Shown here in pieces: positions 1 to 7,758 of a DNA stretch of 64,000 nt. The notes under the pieces are model-generated. The model saw only the letters and a program-made list of their open reading frames with translations, ran no database searches and had not been told where the DNA came from. The stretch's first letter is position 1. The number at the start of each line of letters is the position of its first letter. Origin of the DNA: Montanilutibacter psychrotolerans (lineage in GTDB: Bacteria; Pseudomonadota; Gammaproteobacteria; Xanthomonadales; Xanthomonadaceae). The stretch covers positions 470,631-534,630 of the forward strand of contig NZ_RIBS01000003.1 of NCBI RefSeq assembly GCF_003719825.1, given 5' to 3'. A program made the translations under genes and the position numbers.

Positions 1-1017
1 TCCTTGCTCCGGCATCGGCGGTACGTGGTTGACGATGAAGGCACCGGGATCTCCGATACCTTGGCAGCCGATCTGTATCGCGATCGCCCGGTGTGACAAC
101 GGGGAACGACGCGTCTGTCGCACAAGCCGTGCAGGCACGGCCTCCTCGGGCAACAGGTGCGCCGCCAACTCGAATCCCGAGCAGGTCGCCACGACCTGGC
201 GCGATTCGATCCGTTCGCCGGTCGACAGTTCGACGGCACACACGCGCCCGTTCGACACCTCGAGCTTGTTGGCGCGCACGCCGCGACGGATCGAAATCGA
301 ATGCTTCTCGGCAGCCCGCTCCAGTGCGGCAGGGATCATCCCCATGCCCCCGTGCGGCAGGTGGAACCCTTCTTCGAGGAGCGCCATGAAGCCGATGATC
401 TGAGTGGCGGGCAGTCGTGCCGGAGCGGTGCCCGTGTACAACAGGGTCGAGGCAACCGCGGCTCGCACGTCCGGATCCTGGAATTGCGTGGATATCAGCC
501 GTTCCACGCTGCCGCCCATGCGCGGCAGATGCCTCCACAACCGCCCCAGCACCCGTGGCAGCGACGGCGGTGCCGGCAGGATGTCCTGGACGAGCGCCTG
601 ATAGATCGGGCTCCAACGATTGCGGAGCGTGGCGAGTTCTCGGCGCAACGTAGCGGTTCGCTGCCGCGCATCGACGCCTTCAACGAAGGACGCTTCGACG
701 CTCGACAGATGCACCGTGGTGCCATTGTCGAGGACAGTGCGATGCGGGTTGGCGATGGCAGCCAGCGAGACCTCCGCGTCGAAGTCGAGGCCCAGCCGGT
801 GGAATGCCGCCTTCAGCGCCGACGGTACGGCGACGTACAACGCGCCGTTGTTGAACGTGTATCCCGAGACCTTGCGGGTCGAGCAACAGCCACCGACCGC
901 GTCCGAGGCTTCCAGCACGGTGACCTGCCGCCCCGACCGCGCCAGGCTGAGTGCCGCACTGAGCCCGGCGAGACCGGCACCGATGACGACGACGGAGGAC
1001 TTGTCGCTGCTGGACAT
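1..1017 (-). CDS. FAD-dependent oxidoreductase, phytoene desaturase (CrtI)-like, C-terminal part outside window
   Basis: The reading frame is open from the ATG at 1017 to the window edge (339 codons, no stop), so the C-terminus is missing. The N-terminus (MSSSDKSSVVVIGAGLAGLS) is a dinucleotide-binding Rossmann motif GxGxxGL. An acidic residue follows at the end of the second strand (VTVLEASD) and then a VGGCCST turn, as in the NAD(P)/FAD-binding family that holds CrtI-type desaturases, carotenoid isomerases and related amine oxidases. The substrate cannot be told from this part. It is transcribed away from a TetR gene, and the 90-bp gap carries two palindromes, so control by that regulator is likely. 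The family assignment is firm; calling it a carotenoid enzyme is only an analogy. Confidence 0.82.
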   Translation of the reverse strand, partial: MSSSDKSSVVVIGAGLAGLSAALSLARSGRQVTVLEASDAVGGCCSTRKVSGYTFNNGALYVAVPSALKAAFHRLGLDFDAEVSLAAIANPHRTVLDNGTTVHLSSVEASFVEGVDARQRTATLRRELATLRNRWSPIYQALVQDILPAPPSLPRVLGRLWRHLPRMGGSVERLISTQFQDPDVRAAVASTLLYTGTAPARLPATQIIGFMALLEEGFHLPHGGMGMIPAALERAAEKHSISIRRGVRANKLEVSNGRVCAVELSTGERIESRQVVATCSGFELAAHLLPEEAVPARLVRQTRRSPLSHRAIAIQIGCQGIGDPGAFIVNHVPPMPEQG

Positions 1018-1064
1018 CCTGTTTGACCTCGTGGGAGACCCGTCGTCGGGGCCGAAGCACCATA

Positions 1065-1099
1065 ACAATTGAACATTGTCTAAAAATGTACAACGTACA
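1065..1099. promoter_or_regulatory. Candidate TetR operator between divergent genes
   Basis: Two inverted repeats sit side by side in the divergent intergenic region. One is ACAAT-N5-ATTGT at 1065-1079. The other is TGTAC-N3-GTACA at 1087-1099, ending 8 bases before the TetR start. Position and symmetry fit an autoregulatory TetR operator that also covers the oxidoreductase promoter. Binding is inferred. Confidence 0.5.
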
Positions 1100-1107
1100 A
1101 TGATGGG

Positions 1108-1728
1108 ATGCAAAGCACTTCTTCCAGCACCGGGCCGATACCCAAGCGGCAACGGACGCGCGACCGCCTGGCGCAGGTGGCCTTCGAGTTGTTCGAGACG
1201 CACGGCTACGACGCCGTCACGATGGACCAGATCGCCACGGCGGCCGAAGTCGCCCGAGGCACGCTCTACAACCACTTTGCGGTGAAGGAAGCGGTGCTCG
1301 CGTACTGGATGCATGCGCAGCTCGCACGCGATCTCACGCCTCTCATGGAGGCGGCAATGCGCCAGGCCAGCTTCAACGGCCGGGTGGGCACGGTGCTGAT
1401 GGCTTCAGCAGGCTGGTGGGAAGCACATCGGCGGTATCTCGCGCCTTACGTCCGTTACCGCTTCCAACGCGTCGGGCGAGAACCACCCGCTGACCGCGGG
1501 CGCCCTACGTCCGACATGGTGACGGTCTACGCGTCACTCATCGAACAGGGCCAGAAGAGCGGCGAGCTTCGCCAGGACGCATCCGTCGCGCAGCTCGCCT
1601 TGTACCTCCACTACCTCACTCTTTGCGCACTGATGCGCTGGCTTGCCGATCCGGACCTGTCGTTGGCGGAGGAATTCGCCGACGTCGTGGCGTTCTTCCA
1701 CCAAGGCGCAATGGCGCGGGTGCCGTGA
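1108..1728 (+). CDS. TetR/AcrR family transcriptional regulator
   Basis: This 206-aa protein has the usual TetR length. The N-terminal helix-turn-helix spans about residues 15-60 (RQRTRDRLAQVAFELFETHG, then MDQIATAAEVARGTLYNHFA), with the family's typical TLYNHF recognition-helix ending. The remaining helical part is the ligand-binding and dimerisation domain, which is variable and gives no ligand. The gene diverges from a FAD oxidoreductase, and palindromes lie in the shared upstream region, so it probably represses that gene and itself. The ATG at 1108 was chosen because it puts the HTH at the usual distance from the N-terminus. Confidence 0.9.
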   Translation: MQSTSSSTGPIPKRQRTRDRLAQVAFELFETHGYDAVTMDQIATAAEVARGTLYNHFAVKEAVLAYWMHAQLARDLTPLMEAAMRQASFNGRVGTVLMASAGWWEAHRRYLAPYVRYRFQRVGREPPADRGRPTSDMVTVYASLIEQGQKSGELRQDASVAQLALYLHYLTLCALMRWLADPDLSLAEEFADVVAFFHQGAMARVP

Positions 1729-1782
1729 CCCCGCCGTTGAGCACGCGACGCGAGCAGGTCACGTCAGCTGCGCCCGCAATTG

Positions 1783-2580
1783 TCAGGTGAACAACTTGAG
1801 CTTGTCGCGATAGCTGCGCGACAGCTTCAGCTCATGTCCCGAATCGAGCACGAGAAAGTACTCACCATTGACGTGTGGCCGCATCTGATCGACGCGCTCC
1901 AGGTTGACGATGGTGGAGCGGTGGATGCGCGCAAATTTCCGCGGATCCAGGCGCCGCTCGAGTTGCTGCATCGTGCCGCGCAAGACGTGGGTTTCATCGC
2001 CCGCGTGGATGCACATGTAGTCGCCTGCCGCATCAATCCAGCGGATCGAGGCGACATCGATGCGCACCATGCGGTTGCCGTCCTTGATCGTCAACCTGCC
2101 GCCAGCACCTGGGTCCTCATCGCCGAGGAACCCATCGATCCTTGATCGATGCGCTGCAGGCAGGGTGCCGATGATCTTGAGAAGACGTTCGTAGTGATCC
2201 TCGGTCTTGCGAGCAGCCAGACGCGCGCGCGCGCGCTCGACCGACTCGTCCAGGCGCACGTCGTCAACCGGTTTGAGAAGATAGTCGAGCGCGCTTGCGG
2301 CAAACGCCGCCAACGCATAGTGATCGTAGGCCGTGACGAACACCGTCAGCGGGATCTGCGTCGCCGGCAGCATGCGCAACAATCCAAAGCCGTCGATTCC
2401 CGGCATCTGTACGTCGAGGAACATCAGCTGCGGACGCAAGCTGGAAATGGCCTGCAAGGCGTGGCGGCCGTTGCCCGCCTCCCCGACGATCTCGATATCG
2501 GCGTGCCGAGCCAGCCGCAGCTCCAGCCCCCTGCGCGCCAAGGGCTCGTCGTCCACGATCAGCGTACGAATCGCCTTCAT
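1783..2580 (-). CDS. LytTR-type response regulator
   Basis: The product has 265 aa. Residues 1-120 form a receiver domain, with acidic residues in LIVDDEPLARRG, the phospho-acceptor Asp in MFLDVQMPGIDGFG and the conserved Lys in DYLLKPVDD. After a linker, a LytTR DNA-binding domain fills the last 100 residues (DYMCIHAGDETHVLRGTM, then FARIHRSTIVNLERVD). It lies 1 bp downstream of its partner kinase, so the two form an operon of the LytS/LytR or AlgZ/AlgR type. Targets are unknown. The ATG at 2580 starts directly at the receiver domain; an upstream open extension overlaps the kinase gene and was rejected. Confidence 0.93.
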   Translation of the reverse strand: MKAIRTLIVDDEPLARRGLELRLARHADIEIVGEAGNGRHALQAISSLRPQLMFLDVQMPGIDGFGLLRMLPATQIPLTVFVTAYDHYALAAFAASALDYLLKPVDDVRLDESVERARARLAARKTEDHYERLLKIIGTLPAAHRSRIDGFLGDEDPGAGGRLTIKDGNRMVRIDVASIRWIDAAGDYMCIHAGDETHVLRGTMQQLERRLDPRKFARIHRSTIVNLERVDQMRPHVNGEYFLVLDSGHELKLSRSYRDKLKLFT

Positions 2581-2581
2581 C

Positions 2582-3679
2582 TCACGCATCCTGCGCGACG
2601 CGGAACGGCAGTCGGATATGCACGTCCAGCCCCCCAGTTTCGCGGTTGCGGATGGCCAGGCGCTGGCGCTCACCAAACAGCACCCGCAGTCGCTCGCGTG
2701 TGTTGGCCAGACCGACGCGTGCATGGCCGTTTGACGTCACATCGGCGTCAACCAGCCCGGGCCCGTCATCTCGAAGATGCACGTCGAGCATGTCGTCGTC
2801 GAGGCGGGCGATGAGCTCGATGCGCCCGCCCTCCTCTCGTTTGGACACCGCGTGCTTTATCGCGTTCTCGACCAGCGGCTGCAGGATCAGACCCGGCACC
2901 AGCGCATCGCGAACGGCCGGCTCGATGTCCACAGCCATCTGGAGGCGCTCGCCAAAACGTACCTGCTCGATGCCAAGGTAAAGGTTGAGCGCATCGACCT
3001 CGTGCGTGAGCGCGACGTGTTGCTCCGGATCGGAGTCGAGGGAATGGCGCAGGAATGCCGAAAGGCTTGCGACCATGCGGTACGCCGTATCCCGCTTGTC
3101 ATCCAGAACAAGCGTGGAGATTGCGTTGAGCGTATTGAACAGGAAGTGCGGATTGAGCTGGTACCGGAGCATCCTGATTTGCGCCGCGTGCGCCGCGTTC
3201 TGCGCGCGCAACGCGGCTTCCTTCTGCTGCTGCAGTTGCAGCGCGAACTTGATTCCAAAATAGAGCCCGCTCCACGACAGAATGATGTAGAGCGTCGAGG
3301 TGAAGTACCACAGGTAGCCGAAGATGCTGCGGATTTCGCAGTCATCGCAATAGCTGAAGGCGATCGTGACGTAGAGCTTCATCTGCAGGGCCGTGGCAAG
3401 CACCAGCAGCCCGATCGCAGCCGCCGCCATCAGTGGCACGGGCAATCCCCACAGGCGCCGATAACCCAGGCGCAACAGGCTGGTGATGACGAAACCGCAG
3501 ACGGCCACGGACAACGACGCGGACACGTAGGACAACGGCTTCCCGTCGCCCATCGCCGTAGTGAAGTGGAGGATGAAGTAGCCGAGCCAGCCAACGATCT
3601 GCAAGGGCCAGAACAATCGCTTCGAGGTTGCCGTGATCGAATCGGGCAGAACGATGGAACTCATGGGGAGATTCTTCAT
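2582..3679 (-). CDS. LytS/AlgZ-type sensor histidine kinase
   Basis: This 365-aa membrane kinase has four or more hydrophobic segments in residues 25-155, then a coiled linker (LQLQQQKEAALRAQ). The His_kinase domain has the family motif LRYQLNPHFLFNTLNAISTL with the phospho-accepting His, and is followed by an HATPase domain (QPLVENAIKHAV, DDGPGL, GLANTRERL). The periplasmic or membrane stimulus cannot be read from the sequence. It is the upstream partner of the LytTR regulator. A second ATG at 3664 would shorten the N-terminus by five residues; neither start has a strong ribosome-binding site. Confidence 0.92.
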   Translation of the reverse strand: MKNLPMSSIVLPDSITATSKRLFWPLQIVGWLGYFILHFTTAMGDGKPLSYVSASLSVAVCGFVITSLLRLGYRRLWGLPVPLMAAAAIGLLVLATALQMKLYVTIAFSYCDDCEIRSIFGYLWYFTSTLYIILSWSGLYFGIKFALQLQQQKEAALRAQNAAHAAQIRMLRYQLNPHFLFNTLNAISTLVLDDKRDTAYRMVASLSAFLRHSLDSDPEQHVALTHEVDALNLYLGIEQVRFGERLQMAVDIEPAVRDALVPGLILQPLVENAIKHAVSKREEGGRIELIARLDDDMLDVHLRDDGPGLVDADVTSNGHARVGLANTRERLRVLFGERQRLAIRNRETGGLDVHIRLPFRVAQDA

Positions 3680-3845
3680 GGCAGGCAGCCACTATGAGTT
3701 ACGCCATGCCCAGTGTGAAGGCTGACGGAGCAGACGGCCCAACGCCTCGTCGCGCGTCAGCAACGCTCCATCGCAAGCGATGAAGACTTCCGCCCCCGAT
3801 CCTGCCTAATAGCTGGATCGGTACCACTCAGCGACAGGGCGAATC

Positions 3846-4280
3846 ATGTTTGCACTCTCTTTGGTTCTTGCAGCAGCAGGCGCGGCCGCGCCTGGGCCGA
3901 CAAATGTCGACCCGGCGACTATCGCCGCGATCGAAGCCACCTGCTTTGATTACGTGGACGGTCAGCTCGAGGCCAATCCGGATCGCGTTGCGCGGGCATT
4001 GCATCCCGACCTCGCCAAGCGCGCGGTGATCGGGGACACGCCTTACGAACGGCTCGGCTTGCGGCGCATGTCGAAGGAAGAGCTGGTGGGCCTCACCAGG
4101 GAAGGCGCGCTGAAGACACCGAAGGAGCAATGGGAGCGCAGCTGCCGCGTGCTCGATGTGATTGGAAACACGGCGTCGGTCCGGCTGGAAACCAAATGGT
4201 TTGTCGACTATTTCCACATGGGTCGATTTGACGGCAAATGGATCATCGTCAACGCCCTGTGGCACAGCAAACCACGGTAA
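3846..4280 (+). CDS. Exported NTF2-like (SnoaL/lumazine-binding-like) protein
   Basis: The product has 144 aa and begins with a short hydrophobic signal sequence (MFALSLVLAAAGAAA). The rest matches the putative lumazine-binding/NTF2-like fold: an early helix pair (IEATCFDYVDGQLEANPDRVARALHPDLAKR), a middle SKEELVGLTRE helix, and closing strands typical of the fold (VRLETKWFVDYFHMGRFDGKW, then IIVNALWH). Proteins of this fold may be enzymes or small-ligand binders, and no catalytic set is evident. It is followed 53 bp later by a lipoprotein gene on the same strand. Confidence 0.75.
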   Translation: MFALSLVLAAAGAAAPGPTNVDPATIAAIEATCFDYVDGQLEANPDRVARALHPDLAKRAVIGDTPYERLGLRRMSKEELVGLTREGALKTPKEQWERSCRVLDVIGNTASVRLETKWFVDYFHMGRFDGKWIIVNALWHSKPR

Positions 4281-4333
4281 TTCGAGCCATCGTTCGATAG
4301 GTCGCCGGTCGCCAATTCCACGTGGGGTACGTG

Positions 4334-5380
4334 ATGAGAAGTGTGAAACTGATGGGGCTACTCTTGCTGGCGTCGGCCTGCTCGCCGATGGAAGCCGAAC
4401 CTTCCGGTGCTTCGGCCAATCCGTCGGCGCTGGCGAATATGCCGGCCCCCCTGGGCGTAGCCGAGCGGCAGTTGCCGTTGCCACAGGCCAATGCGGCGCG
4501 TCTGGCGGGTGCGGGCTGGTTGTCGGGTACGCGTAACGACTACAACCTGAGCACGGATTCCGCGCAGGACCTCATGGTGTTTGCGCGTTCGGAAGCGAAT
4601 TTCAAGCAGAGCCGGATCTGGTTTGCACAGAGGCAAGGAATTGGGTGGGGCGAGGTGGCCGAAGCGCCCTTCTCCGATCCGCGCTATCGCGATTCCGATC
4701 CCTGGTTGACGCCCGATGGCCAGACGCTCTACTTCGTTTCCAACCGCCCGGCCAGCGGTGAGTTGCCCAATGCCAACCTGGACATCTGGCGCGCTGCGTT
4801 GGAGGGCGGGAGTTTCGGAGTACCCGAGCGCCTCGACGCGGTTGCCAGCGATGGCGAGGAACTCGGCCCCGAATTGCACGATGGCTGGCTGTACTTCAAC
4901 AGCTCACGCAAGGGTGGGCCTGCGAAGCTGGCGATCTATCGGGCGCGAATGAATGGCAGCGGCTTCGATGCGCCGCAGCCACTGGGAGCTCCGTTCAACG
5001 ACGGCGCGATCCAAGGCGACTTCACCCTCTCGTCGGATGGTCGCCTGGCCGTGTTCTGGAGTCAGCGCGACGGCTCTTCGGACGCGGACCTGTTCGCAAC
5101 GTGTCGTACGAAGGACGCCTGGTCTGCAGCGGTGCGCCTGCCGTCGCCGATCAATGCACCGGGCATGGATTTCACCCCGTCGTTGTCTGTCGATGACACG
5201 GAACTGCGCTTTGCCAGCATGCGCACGTCCGCGGACGCGGACGTTGCCGCCGATGTGTTGAACGGACAAGCCAACATCTACGTGGTCCCGACCTCGATGG
5301 CGATCGAGGCCACTCGGCAAGGCCTCCGATCGACCACCGGAGAATCGGGCCCCGAAGGCTGCGATTGGCCCGGCGTGTGA
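4334..5380 (+). CDS. Lipoprotein with PD40/WD40-like beta-propeller repeats
   Basis: The product has 348 aa from the ATG at 4334. The N-terminus is a lipoprotein signal with lipobox LLASAC (Cys at about residue 16). The mature part contains repeated PD40-type blades (DSDPWLTPDGQTLYFVSNRP, GPELHDGWLYFNSSRKGG, QGDFTLSSDGRLAVFWSQRD, DFTPSLSVDDTELRFASMR), as in the TolB/WD40-like beta-propeller family. It is probably an anchored periplasmic or outer-membrane binding protein; no enzyme motif is seen. A GTG four codons earlier is a possible alternative start but gives a poorer signal peptide. Confidence 0.8.
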   Translation: MRSVKLMGLLLLASACSPMEAEPSGASANPSALANMPAPLGVAERQLPLPQANAARLAGAGWLSGTRNDYNLSTDSAQDLMVFARSEANFKQSRIWFAQRQGIGWGEVAEAPFSDPRYRDSDPWLTPDGQTLYFVSNRPASGELPNANLDIWRAALEGGSFGVPERLDAVASDGEELGPELHDGWLYFNSSRKGGPAKLAIYRARMNGSGFDAPQPLGAPFNDGAIQGDFTLSSDGRLAVFWSQRDGSSDADLFATCRTKDAWSAAVRLPSPINAPGMDFTPSLSVDDTELRFASMRTSADADVAADVLNGQANIYVVPTSMAIEATRQGLRSTTGESGPEGCDWPGV

Positions 5381-5392
5381 CGCTTCCACGAC

Positions 5393-5410
5393 GGCCCGAC
5401 CCACCGGGCC
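5393..5410. terminator. Possible hairpin after the beta-propeller gene
   Basis: GGCCCG and CGGGCC are separated by 6 bases, 12 bp past the stop codon at 5380. There is no clear T-run, so it is only a weak terminator candidate. Confidence 0.3.
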
Positions 5411-5560
5411 ACGAAACGACTCGCAAGTGACGCGCTACCGGCCGTTGCGGTGAGTGGTCACGGGTGAAGCCGTGAACCAGGCCGTCACGCCGTTGCGAAT
5501 CGTCACTCGGCGGCAAGTGGGATCTGAACTAGGTCGTATTGGGTAGTGACTGCAGGCGCA

Positions 5561-5731
5561 TCACGGTCTAGACACGGAGGAGTCGCCGTCAAGGAAGCCG
5601 TTGATGAAATCCTCGATATTTGCGGCGGAACTAGCAACCGCCGCGAGAGCAAGGAGGAAGCAGAAGAACCTGACCGCGCCCTTGTGGCTCGCCACGTAGG
5701 CCATGGCGCGGTTGCGAATCGCTTGAAGCAT
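5561..5731 (-). CDS. Small signal-anchored protein, outermost left-arm cassette
   Basis: The product has 56 aa and begins at an ATG 6 bases after a GGAGACAG ribosome-binding site. The sequence has a basic N-terminus (MLQAIRNRAMAYVASHKGAV), one hydrophobic helix (RFFCFLLALAAVASSAANI) and a short acidic tail (EDFINGFLDGDSS). It looks like a single-pass membrane or exported peptide. It lies directly downstream, in its own reading direction, of a degenerate attC at 5759-5814, so it is the last cassette gene of the left arm or the first host gene beyond it. No family was recognised. Confidence 0.55.
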   Translation of the reverse strand: MLQAIRNRAMAYVASHKGAVRFFCFLLALAAVASSAANIEDFINGFLDGDSSVSRP

Positions 5732-5758
5732 CTTCTGTCTCCATCCTGTGGTGTGGTT

Positions 5759-5814
5759 GCCTGACGCCTCAAGCGGAGCCGCGAAGCGGCGATAGCCTGA
5801 TCGAATTGCTAGAT
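5759..5814 (-). repeat. attC site L5 (degenerate)
   Basis: Read on the minus strand, the outer boxes are ATCTAGC and GTCAGGC, and the inner arms pair around GCCGCTTCGCGGC. The stop codon TAG of the upstream cassette gene lies inside the first core box, a habit shared with other sites here. Confidence 0.65.
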
Positions 5815-6276
5815 GCCACCGCCGGGTAGCCGCTTGCGGACAAGATGGACTACCGCGTCACCGTAGCTGACCGTGCCAACCTGGTGTGCGTCACCGGACA
5901 AGGCGGCCAAGATCCGGTCGGGAACCTGCACATCCCATTGAGCGCCGGCAAAGTCATTCGGGTAAGGCGTGCCGTTCGGATTGAGCGAATGTGCGTAAAC
6001 CGCATTGTCCATCGTACCTTCGCAGATGGTCGCCCAGAGCTGGATTGGCTCTCGCCGGTTCTGGGCACGTTGCTCAAGGTAACGCAGCACCCGGACCGTC
6101 GTTGCCGCCGCATCCGCCTGATTTTCAGGCTTCGCGTCCCCTCGCCCCTGCCAGTCCACGTGAGTGTGCCAACAATCGAACCAGCTGGAGAGATCCAAGC
6201 CATCGATACTTCGGCAAGCTCGCGCCTCAGACCGAGCCCAATAGCTGGCCATCCTCTTCCGATACCGACGATCCAT
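5809..6276 (-). CDS. Hypothetical cassette protein
   Basis: The product has 155 aa from the ATG at 6276. An open frame reaches further upstream, but that part is translation of the preceding attC (a SRFGLTQARG-like peptide) and was excluded. The protein is soluble, with a Trp- and His-rich stretch (WFDCWHTHVDWQGRGD), then a helical part (TTVRVLRYLEQRAQNRREP) and a DNAVYAHSLNPNGTPYP segment. It resembles unnamed proteins seen in accessory DNA, but I cannot assign a function. The stop codon TAG falls in the core box of the following attC. Confidence 0.7.
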   Translation of the reverse strand: MDRRYRKRMASYWARSEARACRSIDGLDLSSWFDCWHTHVDWQGRGDAKPENQADAAATTVRVLRYLEQRAQNRREPIQLWATICEGTMDNAVYAHSLNPNGTPYPNDFAGAQWDVQVPDRILAALSGDAHQVGTVSYGDAVVHLVRKRLPGGGI

Positions 6277-6285
6277 CCGCGATCC

Positions 6286-6343
6286 CCGCGCCTGAGTTAA
6301 GCCGAACCGCGAGGCGGCTTGGACGTGAATGAGTTTCCAGGCG
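6286..6343 (-). repeat. attC site L4 (degenerate)
   Basis: On the minus strand the inner arms CCAAGCCGCC and GCGGTTCGGCTT pair as in the other sites, and CTCATTC near the left box matches the shared AATTCATTC block. The right core box is eroded to GCGCGGG. Confidence 0.6.
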
Positions 6344-6589
6344 TCACTTGGGAGACCTTCCAAGTTTTACCGACAGCAACGAAACAAGAAGGCATACGGC
6401 AAAGCCAACGGCGGCGACGGCAAATGGCGCCAGCCAGTCGCCGGTCGGCTGCATGCGGAGATAGCAAACAAAATTCGCGGGACAAGCGATGCGGACGTGA
6501 TACCACGCCAGAGCAGCCACAGCCGCGGTGGAGACGCCGGCAACCGTCAGGAACAGAACCGCGGCGCGTTTGAGAACATTAAGCAGCAT
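6344..6589 (-). CDS. Small two-helix membrane protein (cassette)
   Basis: The product has 81 aa from the ATG at 6589. There are two hydrophobic segments (VLFLTVAGVSTAAVAALAWY, and LAPFAVAAVGFAVCLLVSLL) joined by a loop with two Cys residues (RIACPANFVCYLRM) and ending in a basic tail. No family was recognised. It sits between attC sites L3 and L4. Its upstream open extension is attC-derived, so it is not part of the protein. No clear ribosome-binding site was seen, so the start is uncertain. Confidence 0.65.
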   Translation of the reverse strand: MLLNVLKRAAVLFLTVAGVSTAAVAALAWYHVRIACPANFVCYLRMQPTGDWLAPFAVAAVGFAVCLLVSLLSVKLGRSPK

Positions 6590-6597
6590 GAGTGAAG

Positions 6598-6657
6598 GTC
6601 TGACGCATGAATTACGCCGAGCCACGAAGCAGCTTCGACTTGAATGAATTCTTAGAC
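6598..6657 (-). repeat. attC site L3
   Basis: On the minus strand it runs from GTCTAAG through GAATTCATTCAAG to GTCAGAC. The inner arms AAGTCGAAGC and GCTCGGCGT are imperfect but recognisable. The TAA in the first box ends the upstream cassette gene. Confidence 0.75.
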
Positions 6658-6945
6658 ATCGATCCCAGGATCTTGTGATGCATTGTCGGCCGCTCTGATG
6701 AGCAATGAGCATAGCCAGGCGAAGCCGGTGACGATGAATAGCACGACAAACAGCGCAACCAAGAACAGTTCAACCAGCCCATCCGCGGATGTGGTGTGGT
6801 CTGTATGAGACGCGGCCAGAAGCGACAACAGCAGGATGGCAACGCCGAAGTTGATCCAAAAAGCCTTCCATGAGCGGTGAGCCGTGAACACAGCCACGCC
6901 AAAGTAGATCAGGAAGCCCGACAGGATGCCAATGGCTATACCCAT
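6652..6945 (-). CDS. Small three-helix membrane protein (cassette)
   Basis: The product has 97 aa. The ATG at 6945 was chosen because a strong GGGAGG ribosome-binding site stands 5 bases before it; the in-frame ATG at 6963 lies within the attC. Three hydrophobic segments are visible (IAIGILSGFLIYFGVAVF, WINFGVAILLLSLLAA, LVELFLVALFVVLFIVTGFA), then a charged tail. It could be a small integral membrane protein of unknown role. The stop TAA falls in the core box of attC L3. Confidence 0.72.
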   Translation of the reverse strand: MGIAIGILSGFLIYFGVAVFTAHRSWKAFWINFGVAILLLSLLAASHTDHTTSADGLVELFLVALFVVLFIVTGFAWLCSLLIRAADNASQDPGIDV

Positions 6946-6957
6946 TGGCGCCTCCCA

Positions 6958-7012
6958 GCGCATGGCCGATCCGCGAAGCGGCTTTGGATTGAAAGCCACA
7001 TCTGCGAGTCAC
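6958..7012 (-). repeat. attC site L2 (degenerate)
   Basis: On the minus strand the arms CCAAAGCCGC and GCGGATCGGCC flank the TTC loop. Both outer core boxes have drifted beyond the usual RYYYAAC/GTTRRRY pattern. It is identified by the preserved centre and its position between two cassette genes. Confidence 0.55.
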
Positions 7013-7365
7013 TCGAAGGCCGAGAGGATCAAATCATGGAGTTCCTGACCCATTGACGGGAGCGCCAATGACGCGGCGCCGCCCAAAACCGCAAAACCGA
7101 TGATGGCTTGCGGCCAAACGCGGCTGGTGGGCCAAAAAGCGTTGATCACCACCCCTACGCCGCCAAAGACCAGGAAACACAAGAGAAATCTGCCCAACGG
7201 AGCCACATTTTCCACAAACGCCGCATGCGCCATTCCCGTCGAACCGGAATATGCGATCCCAGACACGACATAAAAGATGACTTTGGCAACGACCACGGCA
7301 AAGAGCAAAGCAAAGAAAAAGACTGTTGCCAGTGCGCCTCGAAGGAGAAGGTGCTTGAGTGTCAT
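7009..7365 (-). CDS. Small membrane protein (cassette)
   Basis: The product has 118 aa from the ATG at 7365; a GTG three codons upstream lies in the attC and is an alternative. The first helix follows a basic start (LATVFFFALLFAVVVAKVIFY), the second is RFLLCFLVFGGVGVVINAF, and a third weaker one is AIIGFAVLGGAASLAL. It ends with a short amphipathic tail. No family was recognised. It is the third consecutive membrane-protein cassette in the left arm. Confidence 0.7.
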   Translation of the reverse strand: MTLKHLLLRGALATVFFFALLFAVVVAKVIFYVVSGIAYSGSTGMAHAAFVENVAPLGRFLLCFLVFGGVGVVINAFWPTSRVWPQAIIGFAVLGGAASLALPSMGQELHDLILSAFE

Positions 7366-7370
7366 TTTGG

Positions 7371-7430
7371 CCACGCGCTCGAAGTTGAGCCGAACCGCGA
7401 AGTGGCTCGGGTTGAACGAACTTTTGGACG
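7371..7430 (-). repeat. attC site L1 (degenerate)
   Basis: On the minus strand GTTCGTTCAACCC corresponds to the shared AATTCATTCAAGCC block, and CCACTTCGCGG is the hairpin tip. The right core box is eroded to GCGCGTGG. Confidence 0.55.
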
Positions 7431-7524
7431 TACGTCAGCAGGAAAATCAACACACAGGCGAACCCACGGCGCAGAACTCGCGCCACCAGCGGTCAACAGC
7501 CGGTGAATGTGTCAGAAGGCTTGG

Positions 7525-7758
7525 TTACCCGATTGCGTCTTCGGTGATCCGCACGTGCGCATCGGTGACGTGGATGCCATGCACCTCGATGTCGTGCAAA
7601 CAGTCGTCGACGTCCACGCCGGGAGTGGGCACGCCCGTCTGCAGCTCGACTGCCTTGAAGGCGTCCCAAGGCGCGTATTTGGTTGGAAGGTTGGCTCCCG
7701 ATGCGTCGGTCGTGAAAGCGAATACGCGCCCCGGGCCCCTGAAAATGTGTACCTGCAT
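7525..7758 (-). CDS. Conserved hypothetical cassette protein
   Basis: The product has 77 aa and starts at an ATG preceded by an AAGGAA ribosome-binding site. It begins MQVHIFRGPGRVFAFTTDAS and continues with NLPTKYAPWDAFKAVEL and a closing region (GVDVDDCLHDIEVHGIHVTD, then AHVRITEDAI). Short proteins of this look occur in accessory regions of proteobacteria, but no function is known to me. It is the first gene of the left arm, next to the ORF-free centre, so if the arm has a promoter it should lie just upstream of this gene. Confidence 0.75.
   Translation of the reverse strand: MQVHIFRGPGRVFAFTTDASGANLPTKYAPWDAFKAVELQTGVPTPGVDVDDCLHDIEVHGIHVTDAHVRITEDAIG

Noticed and set aside
5546..5764. 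Plus-strand ORF opposite the outermost small left-arm gene
   Set aside because: The minus-strand frame has a ribosome-binding site and a sensible membrane segment; the plus frame is charged and repetitive with no start signal.
7400..7486. Small hydrophobic ORF starting at a GTG at 7486 (MARVLRRGFACVLIFLLTYVQ)
   Set aside because: It runs into attC L1 and then overlaps the next cassette gene in another frame. It might be a mini-cassette but has no ribosome-binding site or clear attC of its own.
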